The notes under the pieces were generated by a model that saw only the letters and a program-made list of their open reading frames with translations, did no database searches and was not told the origin of the DNA. From Duganella levis (GTDB lineage Bacteria > Pseudomonadota > Gammaproteobacteria > Burkholderiales > Burkholderiaceae_D): a stretch of DNA of 64,000 nucleotides. Where the stretch lies: positions 1 through 64,000 of the forward strand of contig NZ_WWCT01000006.1 of the NCBI RefSeq assembly GCF_009857605.1, in the 5' to 3' direction. The translations under genes and the position numbers were made by a program. Below, piece after piece: positions 32,562 through 45,900 of the stretch; position 1 is the stretch's first letter, and every line of letters begins with the position of its first letter.

Positions 32562-35500
32562 GCTGCGTCCTCGCCTTCAATCTTTTCTATGGTGATGCAT
32601 TGTTCCATCCAGTCGGCCAGCGGGCCATACAGCGCGCGCGAGACGTCGTCGAAATCCGGCTGCGCGCTCAGCGCCGTAAAGTCGGGCCACATGCGCTTGA
32701 GGCACAAGTCCTCGTTCTCGCCGCCGATGTCGAAACCACCGTCGTAGACCGCGCGCGGATCGCCATCCTGCACCAGTGCCAGCGCCGTCTTGCAGGCGGT
32801 GGGCAGCGGACGGTTCATGCCGTCGCGCCACAGGCAGACCAGTTCCCGCAAGGCGTCCAGCGCCTGCTGCGGGTCCAATGGCTGCATGGTGACGATGGCG
32901 TCGCGCGCCACCAGGTGACCGGTGACCTGCATGCCGGCCGCCGATATCGCCAGCTGGCGCAGCCACATCGCAATCAGCTTGTCGCCGCGCGGCTTGCCCT
33001 GCTTGTCGGCCACGCGCGACGACATCTGCGCCAGCCACACAGTTTCGCTGCCGTTGCTGCGCAGCTGGTCGATCCAGTCGTCCAGCGGCACGCCGGCCAG
33101 CGCCAGATTCAACGCCACCTTCGGCGCGGCGAGTTCGTAATGCTGGCGCAGCGTCAGCCACGCGCAGCGCACCGGCACCAGCGCCTGCACCAGTTGATGC
33201 TGATACTGCTGGCCGATCAGGCCAATCGGCAGCACGCCTTCGCGCGCCAGCCTTTCGGCGCGCTGCGTCAGCTTGTCGTAAACCTGGTCGATTTCTTCCG
33301 GCGTTTCGGCGTCGTCGAGCAGCGTGTCTTCGAGCAGGTAGCGTTCCAGCGCGTTGAGCGAGAACGGTTCTTCATCTTCGCCCACTAACGCCGTTTCGCC
33401 GAACATCACGCCCAGCCGCTGACGGAAGAAGAAGCGCACCGGCTGTCGCAGGAAGTTGTGCAGGCTGCCCAGTTTGAGGCGGAATTTGTCGTCGATATCG
33501 AACGGAGGCAGTTCGGCCGCCTCGTCTTCCGCGATTTCCTCACCGTGCGCCTCGCGCCACTCGCGCGCGTAGGTCAGCAGGCCGCCGGCTTCAAAGTAGC
33601 GGCGGCTGAACGGCTGCAAGGCGTGCTCCGTGGTCCGCGCGTGCATGTCGTCCTTGCTCATATCCCAGCCGTTGACCAGGTAATCGCGCAGCTGCGACAC
33701 CAGCACTGACGGCGGCTGTTCGCTGTTGTCGCGCACATTGCGTCCGACCCAGCTGATATACAGTTTGTCGCGCGCGGCCAGCACCGCTTCCAGCATCAGG
33801 TAGCGGTCATCGTCGCGGCGCGAGCGGTCGCCGGGACGCGCCATGCCCGGCTGCGCCAGCAGGTCGAAGTCGGCCTTGGGCGCGCGGCGCGGGAAGTCGC
33901 CGTCGTTCATGCCGAGCAGGCACACCACGCGGAACGGCACCGCGCGCATCGGCATCAGCGTACAGAAGGTCACGCCGCCGGAGACGAATTGGTGGTTCAG
34001 CGTTGGCTCGTCCATCAATCCCAGCCAGGCTTCGCGCAGCACGGCCAGCGGCACGGCTTCGTCGTAGGACGCGCCTTCGCAGGTGTCCAGCCATTTTTTC
34101 AGGGCGTCGTCCAGCTGCGCCAGCGTCAGGCGATCGGTTTCTTCCCTGGCGTTGAAGAAGGTGGCCAGCAGCGCGCGCGCCTGCACACCCCACTCGACCG
34201 GCGAACGCGACTCGGCCAGCACGGCGCGCCAGTGCAGCAGCGCTTCCACCAGTTGCGCCAGCGATCCGGCCAGTGCGGCATCCAGGCCGCCGATTTCGCC
34301 GTATGGTTCGATACCGGCGAAGCTGTCACCGGCGCCGCTGGCGTAACCCAGCAGCATGCGGCGCACGCCGAAGATCCAGGCATTCTGCTCGCCGGCCGGG
34401 CCGAGTCCCAAACCATTGCGGTGCTGCTGATCCAGGCCCCAGCGCACGCCGGAACCTTCGATCCAGCGGCCCAACGTCGGCAGGTCGTCGTCGTGCAGGC
34501 CGAAACGCCCGGCCAGCGCCGGCACGTCCAGCAGGTCGCGCACTTCGCTCTGGCGGCAGCGCTGTTGCGGCAATCGCAGCAGCCATTCCAGCGCCACCAG
34601 CAGCGGATTGACGCTGCGGTCGTTCACGTCGCCGATCTCGAACGGGATGTAGCGCGCATCGCTGCGGCGGTGCTGGGCGAAGACGGCGTGGATGGCGGCC
34701 GAGAAGGTGTCGATGTCCGGCACCATGACCACCACGTCGCGTGGGCGCAGCGGCCGGCCGCTGTGTTCCGCGTCGGCGAACATCTGCAACAGCTGGTCGT
34801 GCAGCACTTCCACTTCCCGCTGCACGCTGTGGGTGACATGGAATTCAATCGAGCGGTCATCGTCCGCCGGCGGCACGTGGGGATGCTCGGACAGCGGCAG
34901 CAGTTCGCGCACGGCGGCCTGCACCTGCGTCAGCAAGGTATCGCCGTCACCTTCGTTGAACAGGTCGACCCGCATTGGGGCCACGTCGTCATTTTCAGCG
35001 GCATTGGCTTGCGCGGCTTCGTCGAATTCGTCCAGCATGCGCACGAAGTCGCGGCCTTGACGCCCCCAGCTGGCCAGCAGCGGATGGCTGTGCGCATGCA
35101 GTTCTTCCAGCGGAATCTGGCCCAGGTCCTGGCCGTTGCGCAGTTGCTGGCGGCGATGTGCGCTGCGCAGCAGGTCGCGGCCTTCGATGATGTCACCCCA
35201 GTAGTACTGGCACGGGTTGGGCACAGCCAGCAGCACCTGCGTGTAGCGGGCGATGGAGGCCAGCGCCTGCAAGGTCTGGAACGGCAGCGCCGAGACGCCG
35301 AAGATGACCACGCGGCGCGGCAGTCGGCCCAGCGGTTCTTCGCCAGCGGCGCTGGCGCGCACGAATTCGGTGTGGACCGTGGCGCGGCCAAGGTCGCGCT
35401 CATGTGGTTCGACGTCGGCGATCACGGCGCGCCACAACTGGCCTTGCCAGCGCTGGTCTTCCGGCAGCGGCGTGACGTCGCCGCGCGCGCTGCGCAGCTG

Positions 35501-35983
35501 GTCGCGGCCCGCGGCCCAGTCATCCAGCCAGTCAGCCCGATACACCTGGTATTGGTCGAACAAGTCGGCCAGCCGTTCGGCCAGTTGCAGCCGGCGTTCG
35601 GCCTCGCCATCGGACAGGAAGTGGCGCAGCGGCGCGAATACAGGATCGGCCAGCAGCGTAGGCAGGAGACGCATCAAGCGCCACGTCAATGGACCTTTGT
35701 CGAAGGCGGAGATGGGCGGCACGCGGTCGCGTCCCAGCATGCCACGATACGCGTCCCACAGGAAGCGCGCCGGCAGTGCCACGCGCGAGGCGGCGCAGAT
35801 GCCGATTTCCTCGGCCAGCGCGATCTTCAGCCATTCGGCCACGCCGTTGGACTGCACCAGGAAGATTTCCGACTCCAGCGCCCCGAGCGGGTGGTTACGC
35901 AGCCATTGGAAGACGGCGGCGCGCAACTGTTCCATCTGATTGCCGTGCAAAATCAGCAGGCCGGGGGTGATGCCAGGGTGCAT
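32558..35983 (-). CDS. recC: Exodeoxyribonuclease V gamma subunit RecC
   Basis: A 1141-residue protein. It starts with the RecC N-terminal pattern (LLILHGNQMEQLRAAVFQWLR, then FLVQSNGVAEWLKIALAEE) and contains the conserved VCLLGMNDGDFPRRAPKADFDLLA block, which includes the degenerate helicase core that reads Chi. RecC has lost helicase and nuclease activity in this family and splits the strands at the fork. It is the first gene of the operon, whose order recC-recB-recD is contiguous; no ptrA between recC and recB, unlike in E. coli. Confidence 0.94.
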   Translation of the reverse strand: MHPGITPGLLILHGNQMEQLRAAVFQWLRNHPLGALESEIFLVQSNGVAEWLKIALAEEIGICAASRVALPARFLWDAYRGMLGRDRVPPISAFDKGPLTWRLMRLLPTLLADPVFAPLRHFLSDGEAERRLQLAERLADLFDQYQVYRADWLDDWAAGRDQLRSARGDVTPLPEDQRWQGQLWRAVIADVEPHERDLGRATVHTEFVRASAAGEEPLGRLPRRVVIFGVSALPFQTLQALASIARYTQVLLAVPNPCQYYWGDIIEGRDLLRSAHRRQQLRNGQDLGQIPLEELHAHSHPLLASWGRQGRDFVRMLDEFDEAAQANAAENDDVAPMRVDLFNEGDGDTLLTQVQAAVRELLPLSEHPHVPPADDDRSIEFHVTHSVQREVEVLHDQLLQMFADAEHSGRPLRPRDVVVMVPDIDTFSAAIHAVFAQHRRSDARYIPFEIGDVNDRSVNPLLVALEWLLRLPQQRCRQSEVRDLLDVPALAGRFGLHDDDLPTLGRWIEGSGVRWGLDQQHRNGLGLGPAGEQNAWIFGVRRMLLGYASGAGDSFAGIEPYGEIGGLDAALAGSLAQLVEALLHWRAVLAESRSPVEWGVQARALLATFFNAREETDRLTLAQLDDALKKWLDTCEGASYDEAVPLAVLREAWLGLMDEPTLNHQFVSGGVTFCTLMPMRAVPFRVVCLLGMNDGDFPRRAPKADFDLLAQPGMARPGDRSRRDDDRYLMLEAVLAARDKLYISWVGRNVRDNSEQPPSVLVSQLRDYLVNGWDMSKDDMHARTTEHALQPFSRRYFEAGGLLTYAREWREAHGEEIAEDEAAELPPFDIDDKFRLKLGSLHNFLRQPVRFFFRQRLGVMFGETALVGEDEEPFSLNALERYLLEDTLLDDAETPEEIDQVYDKLTQRAERLAREGVLPIGLIGQQYQHQLVQALVPVRCAWLTLRQHYELAAPKVALNLALAGVPLDDWIDQLRSNGSETVWLAQMSSRVADKQGKPRGDKLIAMWLRQLAISAAGMQVTGHLVARDAIVTMQPLDPQQALDALRELVCLWRDGMNRPLPTACKTALALVQDGDPRAVYDGGFDIGGENEDLCLKRMWPDFTALSAQPDFDDVSRALYGPLADWMEQCITIEKIEGEDAA

Positions 35984-36019
35984 AGGGCTCTTTAGTGGGG
36001 TTGACCCGCTATTATCGCT

Positions 36020-39124
<3,105 letters not shown>

Positions 39125-39276
39125 GCATCTGGTAGAAAATTATTTGCATCACAGCAGCATACTATCAATGCTGAATTGGGACCAGAGAAAGAATTGGTGA
39201 GAATCTATAGATTTTAAACGGAACCATATGCACTAAGGCGCGCTCTAAGAGATGAGGCTGTCTCATGGAGGCAATT

Positions 39277-40845
39277 ATGCTGCGGAAATTCATGACATGC
39301 ATCGTGCTAGCGACGATAATGAGTTCGCTTCATGCGGATGAGGAACGGCATGAGTTTGATGCTGTGTTACAAGTTCCATTTCATGCAGATACGTGGGGCG
39401 AGCGGGTGATTACGCTGCGCTTCACGGTGGCGCCCGCAGCGAACTCACTGCGCTGGCGGTTGGCCCTGCTGCCCCGGCATGATGAAACGGCGGTGCGCAG
39501 CTGGCAAGGCATGCGCACGGTCGCTGGTGAGCCGGTGGAGGTGACAGTGCACTGGCGTGAGGACGTGCCGAAAGGCGTCTACAGGATGAAGCTTTGGGCG
39601 AGCCTGGACGGCGGCGGCGAGATTGAGCAAAGCTGGCCGGTTGCGGTCGGCGCAGCGACAACGAATCGGCGTGCGATCGCCTCGTTCGCGGCGGCAGTCC
39701 CGCCTGCAACGGCAGCGACAGCGTTGTACGACATCTACCTCGGCAACCTGCACAGTCAGACCAACCACAGCGACGGCGGCGGCGTGCTCGACCAGTGCAC
39801 CGGCGCGCAGGAGCCGCAGCACGGCGCCTTCGGCCCGTCCGACGCCTACGCTTACGCCCAGCAACACGGCCTCGACTTCCTGATGACCTCCGAGCACAAC
39901 CACATGTTCGACGGCTCCGACGGTACCAACCGCGCCGCCGACGCCAGTGCGGTCCGCGCCCTGTTCCAGGACGGTTTGCGCCAGGCCGCGCAATGGCGCA
40001 CCGACCACCCTCCATTCCTCGCGCTGTACGGCCAGGAATGGGGCGTGATCAGCCAAGGCGGTCACATCAACATCCTCAACGCCGACGCCCTGCTCGGCTG
40101 GGAGCGCAACGCCCAGGGCGAACTGCTGGCCGACGAGGAAACGCCCAAGAGCGACTACCAGACGCTGTACCAGCATCTGCGCCAACATCACTGGTTCGGC
40201 CAATTCAACCATCCGCAGCGCGACCAGTTCGCCATCAACGGCCAGCCGCTGGCCTGGAGCGCCGACGGCGACGCCAGCATGCTGCTGTGCGAAGTGATGA
40301 ACAGCAGCGCCTATTCCACCAGCACCGACGAAAACGAGCCACGCCGCAGCAATTTCGAAGCCGGCTGCAACGCGCTGCTGGAGGCCGGCTACCACCTCGC
40401 CTTCAGCAGCAACCAGGACAATCACTGCGCCAACTGGGGCGCGGCGTACTCAAACCGAACGGCCGTTCTGCTGCCCCGCAGCACACCGCTCACGCCAGCC
40501 AGCCTGCTGGATGCCCTGCAAGCCCGCCGCATCTACGCGACGATGGACAAACGTAGCCAGCTGATCTTCACCGCCAACGGCCACATGATGGGCGAACGCT
40601 TCCAGAATCGCGGCAAATTAACGCTGAAAGCGGACTACGCGAACGGCGCCGGCCGCAGCATCGCCGCGATCAGCATCTTTCACGGCGTGCCCGGCCGCAA
40701 CGGGACAGTCGCCGCGATCAGTACAACGAGCAAACGCACCCTCACGCCGTTACCAGGCGAACACTTTTATTACGCAAGAGTCACGCAAGACGACGGCAAA
40801 ATGCTGTGGAGCGCGCCTGTCTGGGTGACGCAATTGCCGCGTTGA
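39277..40845 (+). CDS. Secreted PHP-like metallohydrolase (CehA/McbA-type)
   Basis: A 522-residue protein with a signal peptide (MLRKFMTCIVLATIMSSLHA). An N-terminal beta-rich domain (about 25-145) precedes a PHP-type domain (about 150-440) with metal-binding blocks: GNLHSQTNHSDG, TSEHNHMFDG, GGHINI, FNHPQRDQF and SSNQDNH. A C-terminal beta domain ends the protein. CehA/McbA-family relatives hydrolyse ester or carbamate bonds, but the substrate here cannot be told. Start 39277 is chosen since GGAGG at 39267-39271 sits right before it. Confidence 0.78.
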   Translation: MLRKFMTCIVLATIMSSLHADEERHEFDAVLQVPFHADTWGERVITLRFTVAPAANSLRWRLALLPRHDETAVRSWQGMRTVAGEPVEVTVHWREDVPKGVYRMKLWASLDGGGEIEQSWPVAVGAATTNRRAIASFAAAVPPATAATALYDIYLGNLHSQTNHSDGGGVLDQCTGAQEPQHGAFGPSDAYAYAQQHGLDFLMTSEHNHMFDGSDGTNRAADASAVRALFQDGLRQAAQWRTDHPPFLALYGQEWGVISQGGHINILNADALLGWERNAQGELLADEETPKSDYQTLYQHLRQHHWFGQFNHPQRDQFAINGQPLAWSADGDASMLLCEVMNSSAYSTSTDENEPRRSNFEAGCNALLEAGYHLAFSSNQDNHCANWGAAYSNRTAVLLPRSTPLTPASLLDALQARRIYATMDKRSQLIFTANGHMMGERFQNRGKLTLKADYANGAGRSIAAISIFHGVPGRNGTVAAISTTSKRTLTPLPGEHFYYARVTQDDGKMLWSAPVWVTQLPR

Positions 40846-40975
40846 TAGCCCGCCAATCGTGCGCAGTAGAAAATTTAATTCCATTAATATTTTTCTTGCT
40901 AGAAAAGCTGGAATCACAGTTATTAAAACGATAAAATAGTGCCTGACGTCATAGTGCGGCAGCGCACAAAATTGC

Positions 40976-41003
40976 TTGACTCCACACCATACAAGAGTAT
41001 CTT
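40976..41003 (+). promoter_or_regulatory. Candidate sigma-70 promoter for the GGDEF-EAL / multi-HAMP operon
   Basis: TTGACT (40976-40981) and TATCTT (40998-41003) with a 16-base spacer, 38 bases before the GTG start at 41041. It lies in a 195-bp AT-rich gap after a different gene, the only sizeable gap before the three-gene unit. Agreement with the consensus is moderate. Confidence 0.4.
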
Positions 41004-41040
41004 TTACCTTCCAAATCGATAGTCCAAAACTAGCCCAGCC

Positions 41041-42924
41041 GTGCATATTCCTAAAGTCCTTCTCGTCAACGACGATCCGGCCAGCTTGTACGCGCTGGAG
41101 AGCCTGCTGCTGGATGCGGCCGATCAGCATTTGTACGAACTGATCACTGCCAGCTCGGGCAAGGAAGCGCTGCGCCACGTGCTGCTGCAAGAGTTTGCCG
41201 TGATCCTGCTGGACGTCAGCATGCCGAACATGGACGGCTTTGAGACCGCCGAAGCGATCCACTCGCATCCGCGCTCGGCCGGCACGCCGATTATCTTCAT
41301 CACCGCCCACTACGCGGATGAGATGAACCGCCTGAAGGCGTACCAGAAAGGCGCGGCCGATTACCTGTTCACGCCGGTTATCCCGCAAATCCTGCAAGCC
41401 AAGGTGGCGGTGTTTGTCGAGATGGCGGCCAAGAATCTGCAACTGCGCATCAAGAGCGACGAACTGGCGCGCCTCAACCAGGACTTGCGTGTGCAGCGCC
41501 TGCAAGACCTGGAGCGCATCAACGCCGAACTGGAACTGGAAATCAAGGAACGCAAACAGGCGGAGCAACGCGCGCATGACCTGTCCACGCGCGACGCGCT
41601 CACCAACCTGCTCAACCGCCGCGCGCTGATCCAGCAGCTGGAACACGCCGTCGCCACCTGCGACCGCAGCGGCGTCGGCTTCGCGTTGCTATTCCTCGAC
41701 CTCGACAAATTCAAGCAGATCAACGACAACTACGGCCACGAAGCCGGCGACGAATTGCTGCGCCAGGTGGCGGCGCGGCTGTCGGCTGCGGTACGGGTGG
41801 CCGACATCGTCGCCCGCCTGGGCGGCGACGAATTCGTGGTGCTCATCGAAGGCAAATCCGCCTCCTCCAACGCCGCGCGCGTCGGCCGCAAGATCGAGCA
41901 GGCCTGCGCCCTGCCCTTCGACATCGGCAGCCATCGTTTGAAAACGGCAGCCAGCATCGGCATCGCGCTGTATCCCGAAGACGGCGCCAACGCCCAAGCG
42001 CTGATGAAGAACGCGGACACCGCGATGTACCACGCCAAGCAGAATACTGCCGCGCCGGTGCAGTTCTTCCACGAGCAGCTGAATGTGCGCGAACGCGAAC
42101 GGGAACAATGGACGCTCGACCTGCGCAAGGCGCTGGCGGCCAACCAGCTGGAGCTGCGCTACCAGCCGCAGGTCGACCTGCGAAGCGGCCGCGTGATCGC
42201 CGCAGAAGCGCTGCTGACCTGGCGCCATCCGGTGCATGGGCCGCTGGAAGCGGCGCAGTTCCTGCCGCAGGTGCAAGAGCGCACACTGCTCGACCGCATC
42301 GACGCGTGGGTCATCGCGCAAGGCTGTTCGCAGGCGTCGTTGTGGCAAAGCCTGAGCGGCAGCGCCCACGGCGTGCAAGGTCCGCCCCTGTGCATCTGGC
42401 TTAATCTGGCGACACCGCAGCTGCATGCGGACCTGCTGCACGCGCTGCTGCCGGCGATGCGCAAGCACGGCCTGACGCCGGGCAGCATGGGCATCGAACT
42501 GAATGAAAAACTGCTGCTCGGTCCCACCGAGCCGCTGGCGCAATTGCTGATGCAACTGCAAAGCGCCGGCGTGCGCACGGCGCTGGACGATTTCGGCAGC
42601 GCGCGCTCGTCGCTGGCCGCGTGCAAGCGATGGCAGCTCAACGCGCTGAAGATCGACCGCAGCTTCGTACACGGCATCGGCAATGACGAAGGCGGCACCG
42701 ACATCGTGGCCGCCGTGGTGCATCTGGCGAAAGCGCTGTCGATGCGCGTGATCGCACTGGGCGTCGAGACTCGCCTGCAAATGGAAGTACTACAGGAACT
42801 GGGCTGCCATCTATGCCAGGGCGATCTGTTTTATCCGCCGTTGACGGCATCCGGACTACTGGAACAAACCAGCGATATCAATTTTAATCTCAACTCACCT
42901 ACCCTCCTAAGCAACGAGGAATAA
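41041..42924 (+). CDS. Response regulator with GGDEF and EAL domains
   Basis: A 627-residue protein starting at GTG: REC (about 1-125), a coiled linker (about 135-180), GGDEF (about 185-345) and EAL (about 360-610). REC has the acid pair in VNDDP and phospho-acceptor in [11 protein letters not shown], but the conserved Lys is replaced by Thr (FTPV, T111). GGDEF is intact at about 261. The EAL domain keeps EALL (about 389), WLNLA and DDFG, but the EGVE loop reads LGVE (about 573), so the glutamate there is lost and phosphodiesterase activity is doubtful. It probably receives phosphate from, or works with, the kinase encoded 3 bases downstream, in an operon with it. Confidence 0.88.
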   Translation: MHIPKVLLVNDDPASLYALESLLLDAADQHLYELITASSGKEALRHVLLQEFAVILLDVSMPNMDGFETAEAIHSHPRSAGTPIIFITAHYADEMNRLKAYQKGAADYLFTPVIPQILQAKVAVFVEMAAKNLQLRIKSDELARLNQDLRVQRLQDLERINAELELEIKERKQAEQRAHDLSTRDALTNLLNRRALIQQLEHAVATCDRSGVGFALLFLDLDKFKQINDNYGHEAGDELLRQVAARLSAAVRVADIVARLGGDEFVVLIEGKSASSNAARVGRKIEQACALPFDIGSHRLKTAASIGIALYPEDGANAQALMKNADTAMYHAKQNTAAPVQFFHEQLNVREREREQWTLDLRKALAANQLELRYQPQVDLRSGRVIAAEALLTWRHPVHGPLEAAQFLPQVQERTLLDRIDAWVIAQGCSQASLWQSLSGSAHGVQGPPLCIWLNLATPQLHADLLHALLPAMRKHGLTPGSMGIELNEKLLLGPTEPLAQLLMQLQSAGVRTALDDFGSARSSLAACKRWQLNALKIDRSFVHGIGNDEGGTDIVAAVVHLAKALSMRVIALGVETRLQMEVLQELGCHLCQGDLFYPPLTASGLLEQTSDINFNLNSPTLLSNEE

Positions 42925-42927
42925 GAC

Positions 42928-45900
42928 ATGAATAATATGACCGACTTGGGCGAACAGCTGGACGCAAAGGTTTTGCTCTCCACGCTGATGGCACTGAAAA
43001 AAGGAGACTTTTCAGTGCGCATGCCATCCGACTGGATCGGCATGGCTGGCAAGATCGCCGATACGCTGAACGACATCATCGACACCAAGTCGCGCATGGT
43101 GCGCGAAGTGACGGAAGTGAGCCGCGTGGTGGGCCGCGAAGGCCGCTTGACGCAACGGGCCGAGATGACCAACACCACCGGCGGCTGGGCCACCATTCTC
43201 AGCTCCGTCAATACGCTGATTGATGACCTGGTGCGGCCGACCTCCGAAATGGCGCGCGTGATCGGCGCGGTGGCCAAGGGCGACCTGTCGCAGACCATGG
43301 CGCTGGAGGTTGACGGCCATCCGCTGAAAGGCCAGTACCTGCGCGCGGCGATGACCGCGAATACGATGGTGGAGCAGCTGTCGTCCTTCTCGTCCGAAGT
43401 GACGCGCGTGGCGCGCGAGGTGGGTACGGAAGGTAAGCTGGGCGGCCAGGCGCAGGTAAAAGGCGTGGCCGGCACCTGGAAGGACTTGACCGACTCGGTG
43501 AACTCGATGGCGGGTAATCTGACCTCGCAGGTGCGCAACATCGCCGAGGTGACCACCGCAGTGGCCAACGGCGACTTGTCGAAAAAAATCACGGTGGACG
43601 TGCGCGGCGAGATCCTGCAACTGAAGGACACCATCAACGTGATGGTGGACCAGCTGCGCTCCTTCGCTTCCGAAGTAACGCGGGTGGCGCGCGAGGTGGG
43701 TACCGAGGGTAAGCTGGGCGGCCAGGCGTACGTGCCGGGCGTCGGCGGCACCTGGAAGGACTTGACCGATAACGTCAACTTCATGGCGTCCAATCTGACA
43801 GGCCAGGTGCGTAACATTGCGGCGGTGACGACGGCGGTGGCGAATGGCGACTTGTCGAAAAAGATTACGGTGGACGTCAAGGGCGAGATTCTCGAATTGA
43901 AAAACACCATCAACGTGATGGTGGACCAATTGTCCTCCTTCGCTTCCGAGGTAACGCGGGTGGCGCGCGAGGTGGGTACGGAAGGTAAGCTGGGCGGCCA
44001 GGCGCAGGTGAAAGGCGTGGCCGGCACCTGGAAGGACTTGACCGACTCGGTGAACTCGATGGCGGGTAACTTGACGGGCCAGGTGCGTAACATCGCGGAC
44101 GTGACCACCGCCGTGGCGAATGGCGACTTGTCCAAGAAAATTACGGTGGACGTCAAAGGCGAGATTCTCGAACTGAAAAACACCATCAACGTGATGGTCG
44201 ACCAGTTAAACTCCTTCGCATCGGAAGTAACGCGGGTGGCGCGCGAGGTGGGTACCGAAGGTAAGCTGGGCGGCCAGGCCAACGTGCCCGGCGTGGCCGG
44301 CACCTGGAAGGACTTGACCGACGGCGTGAACTCGATGGCGGGTAACTTGACCGGCCAGGTGCGTAACATCGCCGACGTGACCACCGCCGTGGCCAACGGC
44401 GACTTGTCGAAGAAAATCACGGTGGACGTCAAGGGCGAGATTCTCGAACTGAAAAACACCATCAACGTGATGGTGGACCAATTGTCCTCCTTCGCTTCCG
44501 AGGTGACGCGGGTGGCGCGCGAGGTGGGTACCGAGGGTAAGCTGGGCGGCCAGGCCTATGTGCCGGGCGTCGGCGGCACCTGGAAGGACTTGACCGATAA
44601 CGTCAACTTCATGGCGTCCAACTTGACGGGCCAGGTGCGTAACATCGCGGCGGTGACCACCGCCGTGGCGCGTGGCGACTTGTCGAAAAAGATTACGGTG
44701 GACGTCAAAGGCGAGATCCTGGAACTGAAAGACACCATCAACGTGATGGTGGACCAATTGTCCTCCTTCGCTTCCGAGGTGACCCGCGTGGCGCGTGAAG
44801 TGGGTACCGAAGGTAAGCTGGGCGGCCAGGCCAACGTGTCCGGCGTGGCCGGCACCTGGAAGGACTTGACCGAGAACGTCAACCAGTTGGCGGCGAATCT
44901 GACCAACCAGGTGCGCGCGATTGCGGAGGTGGCAACCGCCGTGACGCGCGGCGACTTGTCGCGTTCCATTCAGGTGGAAGCGCGCGGCGAGGTGTCCTAC
45001 CTGAAGGACAACATCAATGAGATGATCCGTAACCTGAAAGACACCACGCTGAAGAACGCACAGCAGGATTGGCTGAAGACCAATCTGGCGCGCTTTACCC
45101 GCCTGCTGCAAGGCCAGCGCGACTTGCAGGCCGTGACCAAGCTGATTCTGTCCGAGCTGGCGCCGCTGGTCTCGGCCCACCACGGCGTGTTCTACATGAT
45201 GGACGCCGGCGACAGCGATGCGCGCCTGCGCATGATCGCCAGCTACGGCTACCGCTCCAGCCGCAAGCTGCCGACCTCCTTCCTGCCGGGCGAAGGCCTG
45301 GTCGGCCAGTGCGCGCTGGAGAAAGTGCGCATCTGGCTGACCGACGTGCCGCGTGATTACATCGTGGTGTCGTCAGGCCTCGGCGCGGCGCCACCGAATA
45401 ATATTGTCGTGCTGCCTATCCTGTTTGAACAACAGGTCAAGGCGGTGATCGAGATCGCCTCGCTGGACCGCTTCACCGAAACCCACCTGTCTTTCCTCGA
45501 CCAGCTGATGGAATCGATTGGCGTGGTGCTGAACACCATCGAGGCGAACAGCCGCACCGAGTCGCTGTTGACGCAGTCGCAGTCGCTGGCGCAGGAACTG
45601 CAACAGACCAACCAGGAACTGGCCGAGAAAGCCCGCCTGCTGTCCGAGCAGAATATCGAGGTGGAACGCAAAAACCGCGAGGTGGAGCAAGCCAAGCTGG
45701 CGCTGGAAGAGAAAGCCACCCAGCTGGCGCTGTCGTCCAAGTACAAATCCGAGTTCCTGGCGAATATGTCGCACGAGCTGCGCACGCCATTGAATTCGCT
45801 GCTGATCCTGGCGCAGCAACTGGGCGATAACCCGGACGGCAACCTGTCCGGCAAGCAGGTGGAATTCGCCAAGACCATCCACGGCTCCGGCTCCGACCTT

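Noticed and set aside
33989-35995. 668-codon plus-strand frame opposite recC
   Set aside because: Shadow frame; recC is established by motifs and operon position.
43381-45036. The 276-bp repeats as a CRISPR or satellite array
   Set aside because: Repeats are coding, contiguous and in frame, with no spacers; they encode HAMP modules.
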